Source: JBBREP01 sp036501845 (GTDB lineage: Bacteria; Actinomycetota; Acidimicrobiia; IMCC26256; PALSA-610). Taken from it: 12,400 nt of DNA. The stretch is from the NCBI GenBank assembly GCA_036501845.1, contig DASXZO010000076.1:1-12400 (forward strand). Reading direction: 5' to 3'. Made by a program: the position numbers and the translations under genes. Of the stretch, positions 5,230 through 12,366 are shown piece after piece; the first letter of the stretch is position 1; each line of letters opens with the position of its first letter. The notes below the pieces were generated by a model, which did no database searches, was not told the DNA's origin, and saw only the letters and a list, made by a program, of their open reading frames with translations.

Positions 5230-6540
5230 GTGAGATTGCAACGGGTATTGGTGGCTGGCGCCCTGATGACGAGCATGGCGCTCGCCGGTGCCGGTGCGTT
5301 CGCGGGAACGGCGGGCGCGACCGCGCCGACCAACCTGTGGGTCGCGAAGACGGGGCCGTACGCCGGCAACGGAAAGTCGTGCGCCAAGCCGGGATTCAGC
5401 TCGGTGCAGGCGGCGCTCAACGCCGCGGCGGGGAGTTCCACGGTGCACGTGTGCGCCGGCACCTACAGCGAGCAGCTGACGATCACCAAGCCTGTGTCGC
5501 TCAAGGCGAGCGGCGCGGTGACGCTGCAGTTGCCGGCATCGCCGGCCGACTCGACCACGCCGTGCGAAGTCGCCACTCCGAGCGACCCGCACTACCAGGA
5601 TGAGGTCGACGTCTGCACGAGCGGATCGGTCACACTCATCGGTTTCACCGTCCACGCCGACTGGCCGGCCGGCACCTGCAATGACGACCTCAACGCGGTG
5701 CTCGTGGCCGGTGGCGCCACGCTGCGCATGACCAACGACTCGGTCACCGCAGCCGGCGCCGTGCCTCTCAACGGATGCCAGGGCGGTATCGGCATCGAGG
5801 TCGGCATGGCCTGGACCACACCCGTGCAAGTGGGTCACGCGGTGATGAACACCGTGTCGGTGAGCGGCTACCAGAAGAACGGCATCACCGTCGACGGCAG
5901 CGGCTCGACCGCAACGATCAACAAGGCCACCGTCACTGGAATCGGTGCCACGAACGCGATCGCACAGAACGGCATCCAGATCAGTAACGGTGCCAAGGGC
6001 ACGATCACGAAGTCGACCATCAGCGGCAATGAGTGCGACGACACCGCCGGCGGCTGCGGCCCCGACTCGTTGACGAACGTGCAGTCGGTCGGCGTGTTGC
6101 TCTATGCGCAGGCCGCGGGCTCGGGCATCAGCGGTTCGACGCTGTCGAACAACGACATCGGTGTGTACGTGCTCGACGACCCGTCGGCGCCCGCGCCCAC
6201 GAAGTCGACCGCCAACATCGCCACGAGCACCTTCACCAACAACCGCTACGAGGGCGTGATCCTCGACCAGGGGCTCACCACGCTTCGGCGCCTCAACATC
6301 TCGGGTTCGACGGCTGCTCTGCAGATGCTGCAGTACGACGGCCAGACCTACGGTGCACGCGGCACGGCGAATTTCCTGACGATCACCGGGGCGACGTACT
6401 CGCTGCAGATCCGCTCCGACGACTCGCCGTCCGACAAGCCCGGATCGATCACACTGTCCAACAGCTCGTTCGGCGGTGGCGTCTACGACAACCAGAACCC
6501 GTCGGCGTTCTCGGCACGCGAGAACAACGACACCCTCTAG
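5230..6540 (+). CDS. Secreted right-handed parallel beta-helix repeat protein
   Basis: The 436-residue product starts with a signal peptide: basic MRLQR, hydrophobic VLVAGALMTSMALAGAGAFAG, and probable cleavage after AGA near residue 30. The mature part is rich in Gly, Ser, Thr, Asn and Val, with repeated strand-turn units of PbH1 type, e.g. TLIGFTVHADW, ATLRMTNDSVTAAG, TVSVSGYQKNGITVDGSG, ATINKATVTGIGA, GTITKSTISGN, STLSNNDIGVYV, STFTNNRYEGVIL and RLNISGSTAALQM. This is the pattern of beta-helix proteins (pectate-lyase-like fold, Pfam beta_helix/NosD-like). The mature chain has eight cysteines (residues 51-276), an even number consistent with disulfides outside the cell. I see no catalytic signature, so polysaccharide binding or cleavage is only a possibility. 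No LPXTG motif or C-terminal membrane anchor is visible, so it is probably released. It has its own promoter, ribosome binding site and downstream hairpin, and it splits an otherwise conserved gene cluster. Confidence 0.82.
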   Translation: MRLQRVLVAGALMTSMALAGAGAFAGTAGATAPTNLWVAKTGPYAGNGKSCAKPGFSSVQAALNAAAGSSTVHVCAGTYSEQLTITKPVSLKASGAVTLQLPASPADSTTPCEVATPSDPHYQDEVDVCTSGSVTLIGFTVHADWPAGTCNDDLNAVLVAGGATLRMTNDSVTAAGAVPLNGCQGGIGIEVGMAWTTPVQVGHAVMNTVSVSGYQKNGITVDGSGSTATINKATVTGIGATNAIAQNGIQISNGAKGTITKSTISGNECDDTAGGCGPDSLTNVQSVGVLLYAQAAGSGISGSTLSNNDIGVYVLDDPSAPAPTKSTANIATSTFTNNRYEGVILDQGLTTLRRLNISGSTAALQMLQYDGQTYGARGTANFLTITGATYSLQIRSDDSPSDKPGSITLSNSSFGGGVYDNQNPSAFSARENNDTL

Positions 6541-6569
6541 CCACACGGCATTTCCCACACAGTTTCGTG

Positions 6570-6603
6570 GTGCAGTAGCCCCGTCCCTGCGGGGCTACTA
6601 CAC
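6570..6603 (+). terminator. Hairpin downstream of the beta-helix gene, probable terminator
   Basis: GTGCAGTAGCCCCG (6570-6583) pairs with CGGGGCTACTACAC (6590-6603) with one mismatch around the 6-base loop TCCCTG. The core is 10 perfect base pairs. It lies 29 bases after the stop codon. There is no T-run, so it would be a non-canonical terminator of the kind common in high-GC actinobacteria, or a 3'-end-protecting hairpin. Confidence 0.6.
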
Positions 6604-6752
6604 CAAGAACGCCTGCTCGAGTGTCCTGAGCGGGCCCGTGGTAGGTTGCCCCGTCCGCTTGAGCCATCTCAGGCGACCGAGGTCCAGCCTCGCGATTCCC
6701 CGCTGAAGCGCGCAGCGCCCGCAGCATTTCCCCTTCGAGAGTCTTCGAGTAG
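6604..6752 (+). promoter_or_regulatory. rpsO leader with possible promoter
   Basis: Because the previous gene ends in a hairpin, rpsO should have its own promoter here. The best candidate is an extended -10 element TGGTAGGTT (6639-6647, pattern TGnTAnnnT) without a convincing -35. The ~100-base leader after it contains a small hairpin (CGAGG-TCCAG-CCTCG, 6678-6692). In other bacteria S15 represses its own mRNA by binding the leader; I cannot identify such a structure here. The ribosome binding site is weak (GAGAG, 11 bases before the ATG). Confidence 0.3.
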
Positions 6753-7010
6753 ATGCCGAACAAGCAAGCCACGATCGCCGAGCACCGCCGGCACGAAACC
6801 GACACCGGTTCCACCGAGGTGCAGATCGCACTGCTCACCGAGCGGATCCAGCACCTCACCGAGCACCTGAAGGTCCACAAGAAGGACCATCACTCGCGCC
6901 GGGGTCTGCTGATGCTCGTCGGTCAGCGGCGCCGCATGCTCGACTACCTGCGCGCCAACGACGTCGAGGGATACCGGGCACTCATTGCCAAGTTGGGCAT
7001 CCGCCGCTAG
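6753..7010 (+). CDS. rpsO: 30S ribosomal protein S15
   Basis: S15 is a primary binder of the 16S rRNA central domain and forms bridge B4 of the ribosome. The 85-residue product is close to the usual 88-89, with the family signature intact: GDTGS-type turn (ETDTGSTEVQIALLTERI, 15-32), LTEHLKVHKKDHHSRRGLLMLVGQRRRMLDYLR (35-67) and the C-terminal YRALIAKLGIRR. The highly conserved HxxDxHSRRGL segment is present as HKKDHHSRRGL. The ATG at 6753 gives the expected N-terminal helix; the N-terminus is a few residues shorter than in many homologues. It is followed by a strong hairpin and then pnp, the classical rpsO-pnp arrangement. Confidence 0.95.
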   Translation: MPNKQATIAEHRRHETDTGSTEVQIALLTERIQHLTEHLKVHKKDHHSRRGLLMLVGQRRRMLDYLRANDVEGYRALIAKLGIRR

Positions 7011-7017
7011 ACCGTTG

Positions 7018-7040
7018 GCGGGCGCGACCATCGCGCCCGC
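7018..7040 (+). terminator. Strong hairpin between rpsO and pnp (attenuator or RNase III site)
   Basis: GCGGGCGCGA (7018-7027) and TCGCGCCCGC (7031-7040) are perfectly complementary with a 3-base loop, 7 bases after the rpsO stop. An A-rich AACAAA follows rather than a T-run. The position is equivalent to the rpsO terminator/RNase III processing region in other bacteria, where it sets the rpsO to pnp transcript ratio. That function is inferred here. Confidence 0.6.
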
Positions 7041-7185
7041 AACAAACCAGCGCGGGAGCTGTGGGGGTTACCGGTTGCCATCGTCCCGAGGCGCGTGCCG
7101 CTGAGCCGCCGCGGGGCGCTGACCACTGGGAACCGCCGCCTCTCGCATGAACGCACAGGATCCGTGAGGAACCCGTGCACAATGA

Positions 7186-7191
7186 GAGGAG
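7186..7191 (+). promoter_or_regulatory. Ribosome binding site that decides the pnp start
   Basis: GAGGAG lies 8 bases before the ATG at 7200. The frame is open back to 7095 and includes another ATG at 7182, but the 7200 start gives MRDAIRVSGP, matching where PNPases begin. The ~189-base gap between rpsO and pnp otherwise holds the hairpin at 7018-7040 and no gene I can support. Confidence 0.65.
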
Positions 7192-7199
7192 AGCGTCGC

Positions 7200-9644
7200 A
7201 TGCGTGACGCCATTCGTGTCTCCGGCCCGGTGAATGCCGACGGCCTGGAGATGTCATTCGAGACGGGCAAACTCGCGGCACTCGCCGACGGCGCGGTCGT
7301 CGTGCGGCTCGGTGACACCGTGCTGCTGAGCACCGTGTGTACCAGCAAGCCGCGTGAGGGCATCGACTTCTTCCCGCTCACGGTCGAAGTCGAGGAGCGG
7401 ATGTACGCCGCGGGCAAGATCCCCGGCTCGTTCTTCCGGCGTGAAGGCCGTCCGGGTGAGCAGGCGATCCTCACCTGCCGGCTCACCGACCGCCCGCTGC
7501 GCCCGAGCTTCCCCGAGGGTTTCCGCAACGAGGTGCAGGTGGTTGCCACCATCCTCGGCGCCGACCAGGAGAACCCGCACGACGTCGCGTCGATCAACGG
7601 CGCGTCGGCCGCGCTGATGGTGAGCGGCATCCCGTTCAACGGCCCGATCGGTGCGGTGCGGCTCGCGCACCTCGAGGGTGAGTGGGTGGCGCACCCCACG
7701 TTCCAGGAGGGCGACCGCTCCACGTTCGAGATCGTGGTGGCCGGCCGTCTGCTCGACGACGGCGACGTCGCGATCATGATGGTGGAGGCCGGCGGCACGG
7801 CGATGGCGTGGGACCTCTACGAGGACGGCGCGCCGAAGGTCACCGAAGAAGTGATTGCCGAGGGCCTCGAGTACTCGAAGCAGTGGATCGCGGCGTCGAT
7901 CAAGCTGCAGAGCGAGTTGCGCCGGCGGGTCGAGGAAGAGCACGGCAAGATCGAGACGATCACCTACCAGCCGCACACCGACTACGACGACGACGTGTTC
8001 GCCGCGGTCGAGGCGCGTAGCGCCAGCGGGGTGAGCGAGGCGATGGCGATCGCCGACAAGCACGACCGCAATGGCCGCCTCGACGAGATCGAAGGCGACC
8101 TGCTGGGTGCATTGGTCGGCACTGCGGAAGCGCCCGGCGCGTTCGCCGAGCGTGCAGTGCAGGTGAAGCGGGCGTTCCGCAGCTTGCAGAAGAAGACCGT
8201 GCGCTCCCGCATCGTGAACGAGGGAATGCGCATCGACGGTCGCACGACCACCGAGATCCGGCCGCTGTCGGCCGAGGTCGGCCTGTTGGTCACCGCGCAC
8301 GGCACCGGCTTGTTCCAGCGAGGCGAGACGCAGGTGCTCTCGGTCGCGACGCTCGGCATGCTGCGCATGGAGCAGATGCTCGACACGATCACGACCGACG
8401 AGAAGAAGCGCTACATGCACCACTACAACTTCCCGCCGTTCTCCACCGGTGAGACGGGGCGCGTCGGTTCGCCGAAGCGTCGTGAGATCGGCCACGGCGC
8501 GCTCGCCGAGCGCGCGCTCGTGCCGGTGCTGCCGCAGGTGGAGGAGTGGCCGTACGCGATGCGTGTGGTGTCGGATGTGATGTCGTCGAACGGTTCCACG
8601 TCGATGGCGTCGGTGTGCGGCTCAACACTCTCGTTGATGGACGCGGGTGTGCCGATCAAGGCGCCCGTCGCCGGTATCGCGATGGGTCTGGTGCACGCAG
8701 AGGGCAAGTACACGACGCTCACCGACATCCTCGGTACCGAGGACGCGTTCGGCGACATGGACTTCAAGGTTGCGGGCACGGCCGAGTTCGTCACCGCGCT
8801 GCAGCTCGACACGAAGATCGACGGCATCCCCGCCGACGTGCTCGCGGCCGCGCTCGGTCAGGCCAAGGAAGCCCGCATGAAGATCCTCGGCGTGATGGCC
8901 GAGGCAATCGCCGAACCGCGCGCCGAAGTGCGCGAGAGCGCGCCGAAGATCATCAGCTTCGAGATCCCGATCGACAAGATCGGTGAGGTGATCGGGCCGA
9001 AGGGCAAGGTCATCAACACGATCCAGCAGGACACCGGCGCCGACATCGCGGTGAGCGACGACGGCACGGTGGGTCTTGTGTCGATCGGCTCGAAGGAAAG
9101 CTCACGCGTCGAAGAGGCGCAGCGCCGCGTCATGCTGATCCTCGACCCGCCTACAGCCGAGCTCGGCGCGATCTACAACGGCAAGGTCGTGAACATCACG
9201 AAGTTCGGTGCGTTCGTGAACATCCTCCCGGGCCGCGACGGTCTGATCCACATCTCGAAGCTCGGTCGGGGCAAGCGCATCGACAGGGTCGAAGACGTCG
9301 TGAATCTCGGCGACGAGCTCGAGGTGCGCGTCGACGACATCGACCAGAACGGCAAGCTGTCGCTCACGCTCGTGGGCGACGACGCCGGCTCGTCGAACGG
9401 TGCCGACGGCTCGGAGCGACGCTCCTCGGGTGGCGGCAGCACCGCGAGCAGCGGTGGGGGCGACGGTGTCGAGACGGTGAGCTTCGAGAGCGAGTGGGAC
9501 GCCCAGAGCGCCGACGCGTTCGGTGACCTCGGTCCGGCGGCCGAAGCAACCAGTGGTGGTGGCGACCGCGGTGGCAGCGGTGGCAGCGGTGGTTCCCGTG
9601 GCGGCCCGCGCCGTCGGAGCGGCGGTGGGTCACGCCGCCGGTGA
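7200..9644 (+). CDS. pnp: Polyribonucleotide nucleotidyltransferase (PNPase)
   Basis: PNPase degrades RNA 3'-to-5' using phosphate and can also add 3' tails; it acts as a trimer. The 814-residue product has the full domain order. The first RNase PH domain (about 1-220) has FFPLTVEVEERMYAAGKIPGSFFRREGRP, with TDRPLRPSFPEGF after it. A helical linker (~230-330) follows. The second, catalytic RNase PH domain (about 335-570) has GTGLFQRGETQVLS, YMHHYNFPPFSTGE and LGTEDAFGDMDFKVAG, where D515, D521 and K523 match the E. coli catalytic residues D486, D492 and K494. The KH domain has the GPKG loop (599-602), and the S1 domain is at 656-724. A ~90-residue low-complexity tail rich in Gly, Ser and Arg (725-814, ending GSRGGPRRRSGGGSRRR) extends beyond S1. 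The end overlaps the next gene by 4 bases (GTGA). Start is set by GAGGAG 8 bases upstream. Confidence 0.97.
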   Translation: MRDAIRVSGPVNADGLEMSFETGKLAALADGAVVVRLGDTVLLSTVCTSKPREGIDFFPLTVEVEERMYAAGKIPGSFFRREGRPGEQAILTCRLTDRPLRPSFPEGFRNEVQVVATILGADQENPHDVASINGASAALMVSGIPFNGPIGAVRLAHLEGEWVAHPTFQEGDRSTFEIVVAGRLLDDGDVAIMMVEAGGTAMAWDLYEDGAPKVTEEVIAEGLEYSKQWIAASIKLQSELRRRVEEEHGKIETITYQPHTDYDDDVFAAVEARSASGVSEAMAIADKHDRNGRLDEIEGDLLGALVGTAEAPGAFAERAVQVKRAFRSLQKKTVRSRIVNEGMRIDGRTTTEIRPLSAEVGLLVTAHGTGLFQRGETQVLSVATLGMLRMEQMLDTITTDEKKRYMHHYNFPPFSTGETGRVGSPKRREIGHGALAERALVPVLPQVEEWPYAMRVVSDVMSSNGSTSMASVCGSTLSLMDAGVPIKAPVAGIAMGLVHAEGKYTTLTDILGTEDAFGDMDFKVAGTAEFVTALQLDTKIDGIPADVLAAALGQAKEARMKILGVMAEAIAEPRAEVRESAPKIISFEIPIDKIGEVIGPKGKVINTIQQDTGADIAVSDDGTVGLVSIGSKESSRVEEAQRRVMLILDPPTAELGAIYNGKVVNITKFGAFVNILPGRDGLIHISKLGRGKRIDRVEDVVNLGDELEVRVDDIDQNGKLSLTLVGDDAGSSNGADGSERRSSGGGSTASSGGGDGVETVSFESEWDAQSADAFGDLGPAAEATSGGGDRGGSGGSGGSRGGPRRRSGGGSRRR
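9570..9596 (+). repeat. Tandem 9-base repeats in the pnp tail
   Basis: Two perfect copies of GGTGGCAGC and a third degenerate copy GGTGGTTCC encode GGSGGSGGS within the Gly/Arg-rich C-terminal tail of PNPase. Such tandem units can change copy number by slippage without breaking the frame. Confidence 0.6.
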
Positions 9645-10879
9645 TCGAGCGGACGGAGCTCGGCTCGGGACTGCGCGTCATCACCGAGTCGCTCCCGCAA
9701 CTCCGATCGGTCACGCTCGGTGCGTGGGTGGGCACCGGCGCGCGCGACGAGGTGGACGAGGTTGCTGGCGCGAGCCACTTCCTCGAACACCTGCTGTTCA
9801 AGGGCACCGAGACGCGCTCCGCGCGTGACATCGCCGACACGATCGAGTCGGTCGGTGGCGAGATGAACGCGTTCACCTCGCACGAGCACACGGTGTTCTA
9901 CGTGCGCGTGCCCGACTCGCAGCTCGAGCTCGCGGCCGACGTGCTGAGCGACATCGTGTGGCGCCCGGCGTTCCGCCCCGACGAGGTGGAGACCGAGCGG
10001 CAGGTGATCCTCGAAGAGATTGCCATGCGCGACGACACGCCCGACGATCTCGTGCACGACGTGTTCGCGAGCACGTTGTTCCCCGAACACCAGCTCGGCC
10101 GCGAAGTGATCGGCTTCGAAGAGACCGTGTCGTCGATGACGCGCGACTCGGTGCGCGGCTACCACGGCTCGCACTACCACGCCGCGAACACGGTGTTCGC
10201 GGCGGCCGGCAATCTCGAACATGCCACCGTGCGCGACCTCGCCGATCGTTTCGGCCCGTCCACGAACGGTGCTCGGCCGGCGCGCGAGCTCGCGCCGTTC
10301 ACCAGGCCGCTGCCGGTGCGCGTGGTCGAGCGCGACACCGAGCAGGCGCACCTCGTGCTCGGCGTGCGCGCGTCGGCACACCGCGACCCCGATCGCTACG
10401 CGCTCACGGTGCTGAACCATGTGCTCGGCGGCGGCATGTCGTCGCGGTTGTTCCAGGAGATCCGCGAGAGCCGTGGCCTCGCGTACTCCGTGTATTCGTT
10501 TCGCGCCGCCTTCGACGACAGCGGCTACCTCGCGATCTATGCCGGCACCACCGTCGACCGGGCCAAGGAGACGCTCGCGCTGATTCACGGCGAGATCGAC
10601 GGCATCGTGCGCGACGGCACGATCACCGACGACGAGCTGCGCGCCGCCAAGGGCAACCTCACCGGCTCGCTGTTGATGTCGCTCGAGACGTCGTCGTCAC
10701 GGATGCGCCGCCTCGGTCACGGCGAGCTCGTCGAGGGCGAAATCCCCACACTCGAGGAGTTGGCGCGCCGCGTCGAGGAGGTCACCCTCGACGACGTCGG
10801 CCGCGTGGTCGACCGCCTCTTCCGCGACGAGCCGCGCGCCCTCGCAGTGGTCGGCCCCTTCTCCGAATCCGACTTCTAA
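9641..10879 (+). CDS. M16 family zinc peptidase (mitochondrial processing peptidase-like)
   Basis: A 412-residue single-unit M16 protein. The N-terminal half carries the inverted zinc motif HFLEH (H46, E49, H50) in GASHFLEHLLFKGT; the third zinc ligand is expected at E126 in ERQVILEEIAMRDD, 76 residues after H50, as in the family. VGGEMNAFTSHEHTVFYV lies between them. The C-terminal half has the non-catalytic substrate-binding segment VLNHVLGGGMSSRLFQEIRESRGLAYSVYS (257-286). Family members form dimers that enclose and cleave peptides or misfolded fragments. No signal peptide is seen, so it is probably cytoplasmic. GTG at 9641 shares bases with the pnp stop (GTGA), indicating translational coupling; adjacency of pnp and an M16 gene is common in actinobacteria. 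The substrate is unknown. Confidence 0.93.
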   Translation: MIERTELGSGLRVITESLPQLRSVTLGAWVGTGARDEVDEVAGASHFLEHLLFKGTETRSARDIADTIESVGGEMNAFTSHEHTVFYVRVPDSQLELAADVLSDIVWRPAFRPDEVETERQVILEEIAMRDDTPDDLVHDVFASTLFPEHQLGREVIGFEETVSSMTRDSVRGYHGSHYHAANTVFAAAGNLEHATVRDLADRFGPSTNGARPARELAPFTRPLPVRVVERDTEQAHLVLGVRASAHRDPDRYALTVLNHVLGGGMSSRLFQEIRESRGLAYSVYSFRAAFDDSGYLAIYAGTTVDRAKETLALIHGEIDGIVRDGTITDDELRAAKGNLTGSLLMSLETSSSRMRRLGHGELVEGEIPTLEELARRVEEVTLDDVGRVVDRLFRDEPRALAVVGPFSESDF

Positions 10880-10897
10880 AGTCGACGCCTTCGGGCG
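10870..10897 (+). other. Two short hairpins at the end of the M16 gene
   Basis: CGACTT-CTA-AAGTCG (10870-10884) spans the TAA stop codon. It is followed at once by CGCC-TTCG-GGCG (10886-10897), a stem closed by a stable C(UUCG)G tetraloop. No T-run follows. These could protect or define the transcript end. Confidence 0.35.
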
Positions 10898-10919
10898 CGG
10901 CGCGGGGCCGAAGTGTGCG

Positions 10920-10948
10920 GCGCGCAGCGCGGGCGTTACGCTGCGCGC
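10920..10948. repeat. 10-bp inverted repeat directly upstream of the phosphoesterase gene
   Basis: GCGCGCAGCG (10920-10929) and CGCTGCGCGC (10939-10948) are perfect reverse complements separated by 9 bases, ending 5 bases before the ATG at 10954. The right arm overlaps a possible -10 box (TACGCT, 10937-10942). It could be an operator for a dimeric repressor or, if transcribed, a hairpin masking the start. GC-rich content raises the chance of coincidence. Confidence 0.5.
10937..10942 (+). promoter_or_regulatory. Possible -10 box of a near-leaderless transcript
   Basis: TACGCT (TAnnnT) ends 11 bases before the ATG at 10954. Transcription would then start 4-5 bases before the start codon. That would explain the absence of any Shine-Dalgarno sequence; leaderless mRNAs are common in actinobacteria. 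No good -35 is visible. Confidence 0.25.
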
Positions 10949-10953
10949 GCGAT

Positions 10954-12366
10954 ATGGGGCGCTTGCTGGGGCGGTTCACGCTCGGACGTTGGTTGGTCGC
11001 GGCCGCGGTGTTGAGTGGCGTGTGCTTCATGGCGCCCTCGGCGTCGGGCGCGCCCCACGTCACGCCCGGGCCGGCAGGCAAGATCAAGCACATCGTGGTG
11101 ATCTTCCAGGAGAACCGCTCGTTCGACGAGGTGCTCGGCCAGTTCTGCGTGGACCATGCCGGGCGCTGCGACGGCTACGTCGGCCCGGTGCATCTCGCCG
11201 ACGGCACCACCGTGCCCGACATCGTGAGCCCCGACGTGATCAGCCCGGATCCGCCGCACAACGTGTCGACGCAGTTGAAGGCGATCGACCATGGTCGCAT
11301 GGACGGCTGGAACAACCTGCCGCAGTGCGAGGTGAAAGGCGTGAACCAGTGCGTGTCGCACTACACCGAGGCGCAGGTGCCGGCGCTCTCGGCACTCGCG
11401 ACGTATTACGTGGTGGCCGACCACACGTTCTCGTTCGAGGACAGCCCGTCGTGGGGCGGCCACTTGGCCGTCGCCGCGGCCACGCAGGACAACTTCACCG
11501 GCGCCATCCCCACGCCCGTGCCCGGCGTGCCGGCGGGTCCGGGCTGGGGCTGTAACTCGAACAAGGTCGCGCCGTGGATCAACCCGACCACGCATCAGCA
11601 ACTGTTCGAACCATCGTGTATCCCGGCGCCGGTAGGGATGCTGAGCCCCACCAAATTCCCCTACAACGGTCCGTTCAAAGCCACGCCGGTGCAGTACGTG
11701 CCCACGATCTTCGACCGCCTCGACGCCGTGAAGCAGCCGTGGCGCATCTACGCGTCGATCGTGGGCTGGTCGATCTGTCCCTCGTTCGCCGAATGCGAGT
11801 ACGGGCCCCAGCACTCCAATCTCGTGGCGCCCACGCAGATCCTCACCGATGCCAAGAGCGGCAAGCTCCCGGCGTACTCGGTGCTGTCGCCGACGGGTCC
11901 GGGTGGCACCGGTCAGCACCCGCCGAGCTCGATGCTCGTGGGCGACAACTGGATCGCCAAGGTGGTGAGCGCGATCGCGTCGGGGCCCGACTGGTCGTCG
12001 ACGGCGATCTTCATCACCTACGACGACTGCGGTTGCTTCTACGACCACGTTGCCCCGCCCGGGCTCAACCCCGACGGTACGCAGATGGGTCTGCGCGAGC
12101 CGATGGTGATCGTGAGCCCCTACGCCAAGTTCGGCACCACCGACTCGCACGACGCCACGTTCGCGTCGATCCTGCGTTTCGCCGAGGAGACGTTCGGTCT
12201 TCCGGCGCTCAGCGTCAACGACGCCCAGGCCTACGACTACAGCGGCGCGTTCGACTTCACCAAGGCGGCGACCGCGCCGCGTGTGAAGCTCACGCAGAAG
12301 CCAGTGCCCGAGTCGACGATCAAGAAGGTCGCGTCGCTCCCACCATCCGACGACCAAGACACGTGA
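10954..12366 (+). CDS. Exported phosphoesterase, phospholipase C / acid phosphatase family
   Basis: A 470-residue protein. Residues 1-33 form a signal peptide (MGRLLGRFTLGRW, then LVAAAVLSGVCFMAPSASG; cleavage likely before APHV). The mature enzyme opens with the family hallmark IKHIVVIFQENRSFDEVLG (44-62), where E53-N54 are metal/active-site residues in AcpA-type enzymes. It also contains FSFEDSPSWGGH (159-170) and ends the catalytic core with FITYDDCGCFYDHVAPPG (353-370), equivalent to the usual DE-x-GG-x-YDHV metal motif (Pfam phosphoesterase PF04185). Such enzymes hydrolyse phospholipids or phosphomonoesters outside the cell. Odd points: the motif reads DDCGC rather than DExGG, and the mature protein has ten cysteines, suggesting disulfides. 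The ATG at 10954 is chosen because it begins the signal peptide; the frame is open far upstream, but only as a shadow of the M16 gene. No ribosome binding site is seen. Exact substrate unknown. Confidence 0.88.
   Translation: MGRLLGRFTLGRWLVAAAVLSGVCFMAPSASGAPHVTPGPAGKIKHIVVIFQENRSFDEVLGQFCVDHAGRCDGYVGPVHLADGTTVPDIVSPDVISPDPPHNVSTQLKAIDHGRMDGWNNLPQCEVKGVNQCVSHYTEAQVPALSALATYYVVADHTFSFEDSPSWGGHLAVAAATQDNFTGAIPTPVPGVPAGPGWGCNSNKVAPWINPTTHQQLFEPSCIPAPVGMLSPTKFPYNGPFKATPVQYVPTIFDRLDAVKQPWRIYASIVGWSICPSFAECEYGPQHSNLVAPTQILTDAKSGKLPAYSVLSPTGPGGTGQHPPSSMLVGDNWIAKVVSAIASGPDWSSTAIFITYDDCGCFYDHVAPPGLNPDGTQMGLREPMVIVSPYAKFGTTDSHDATFASILRFAEETFGLPALSVNDAQAYDYSGAFDFTKAATAPRVKLTQKPVPESTIKKVASLPPSDDQDT

Noticed and set aside
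7147..7167. Six-codon open frame (MNAQDP) ahead of pnp as a leader peptide
   Set aside because: It has no ribosome binding site and no feature linking it to control of pnp; such short frames arise by chance.
7095..7199. Longer PNPase beginning at 7095 or 7182
   Set aside because: The extra residues do not resemble PNPase N-termini, while GAGGAG correctly spaced before 7200 supports the shorter form.
9958..10953. Long upstream open frame joined to the phosphoesterase
   Set aside because: Its Arg/Pro/Ala-rich translation is the typical shadow of the M16 gene in another frame; the signal peptide begins at 10954.
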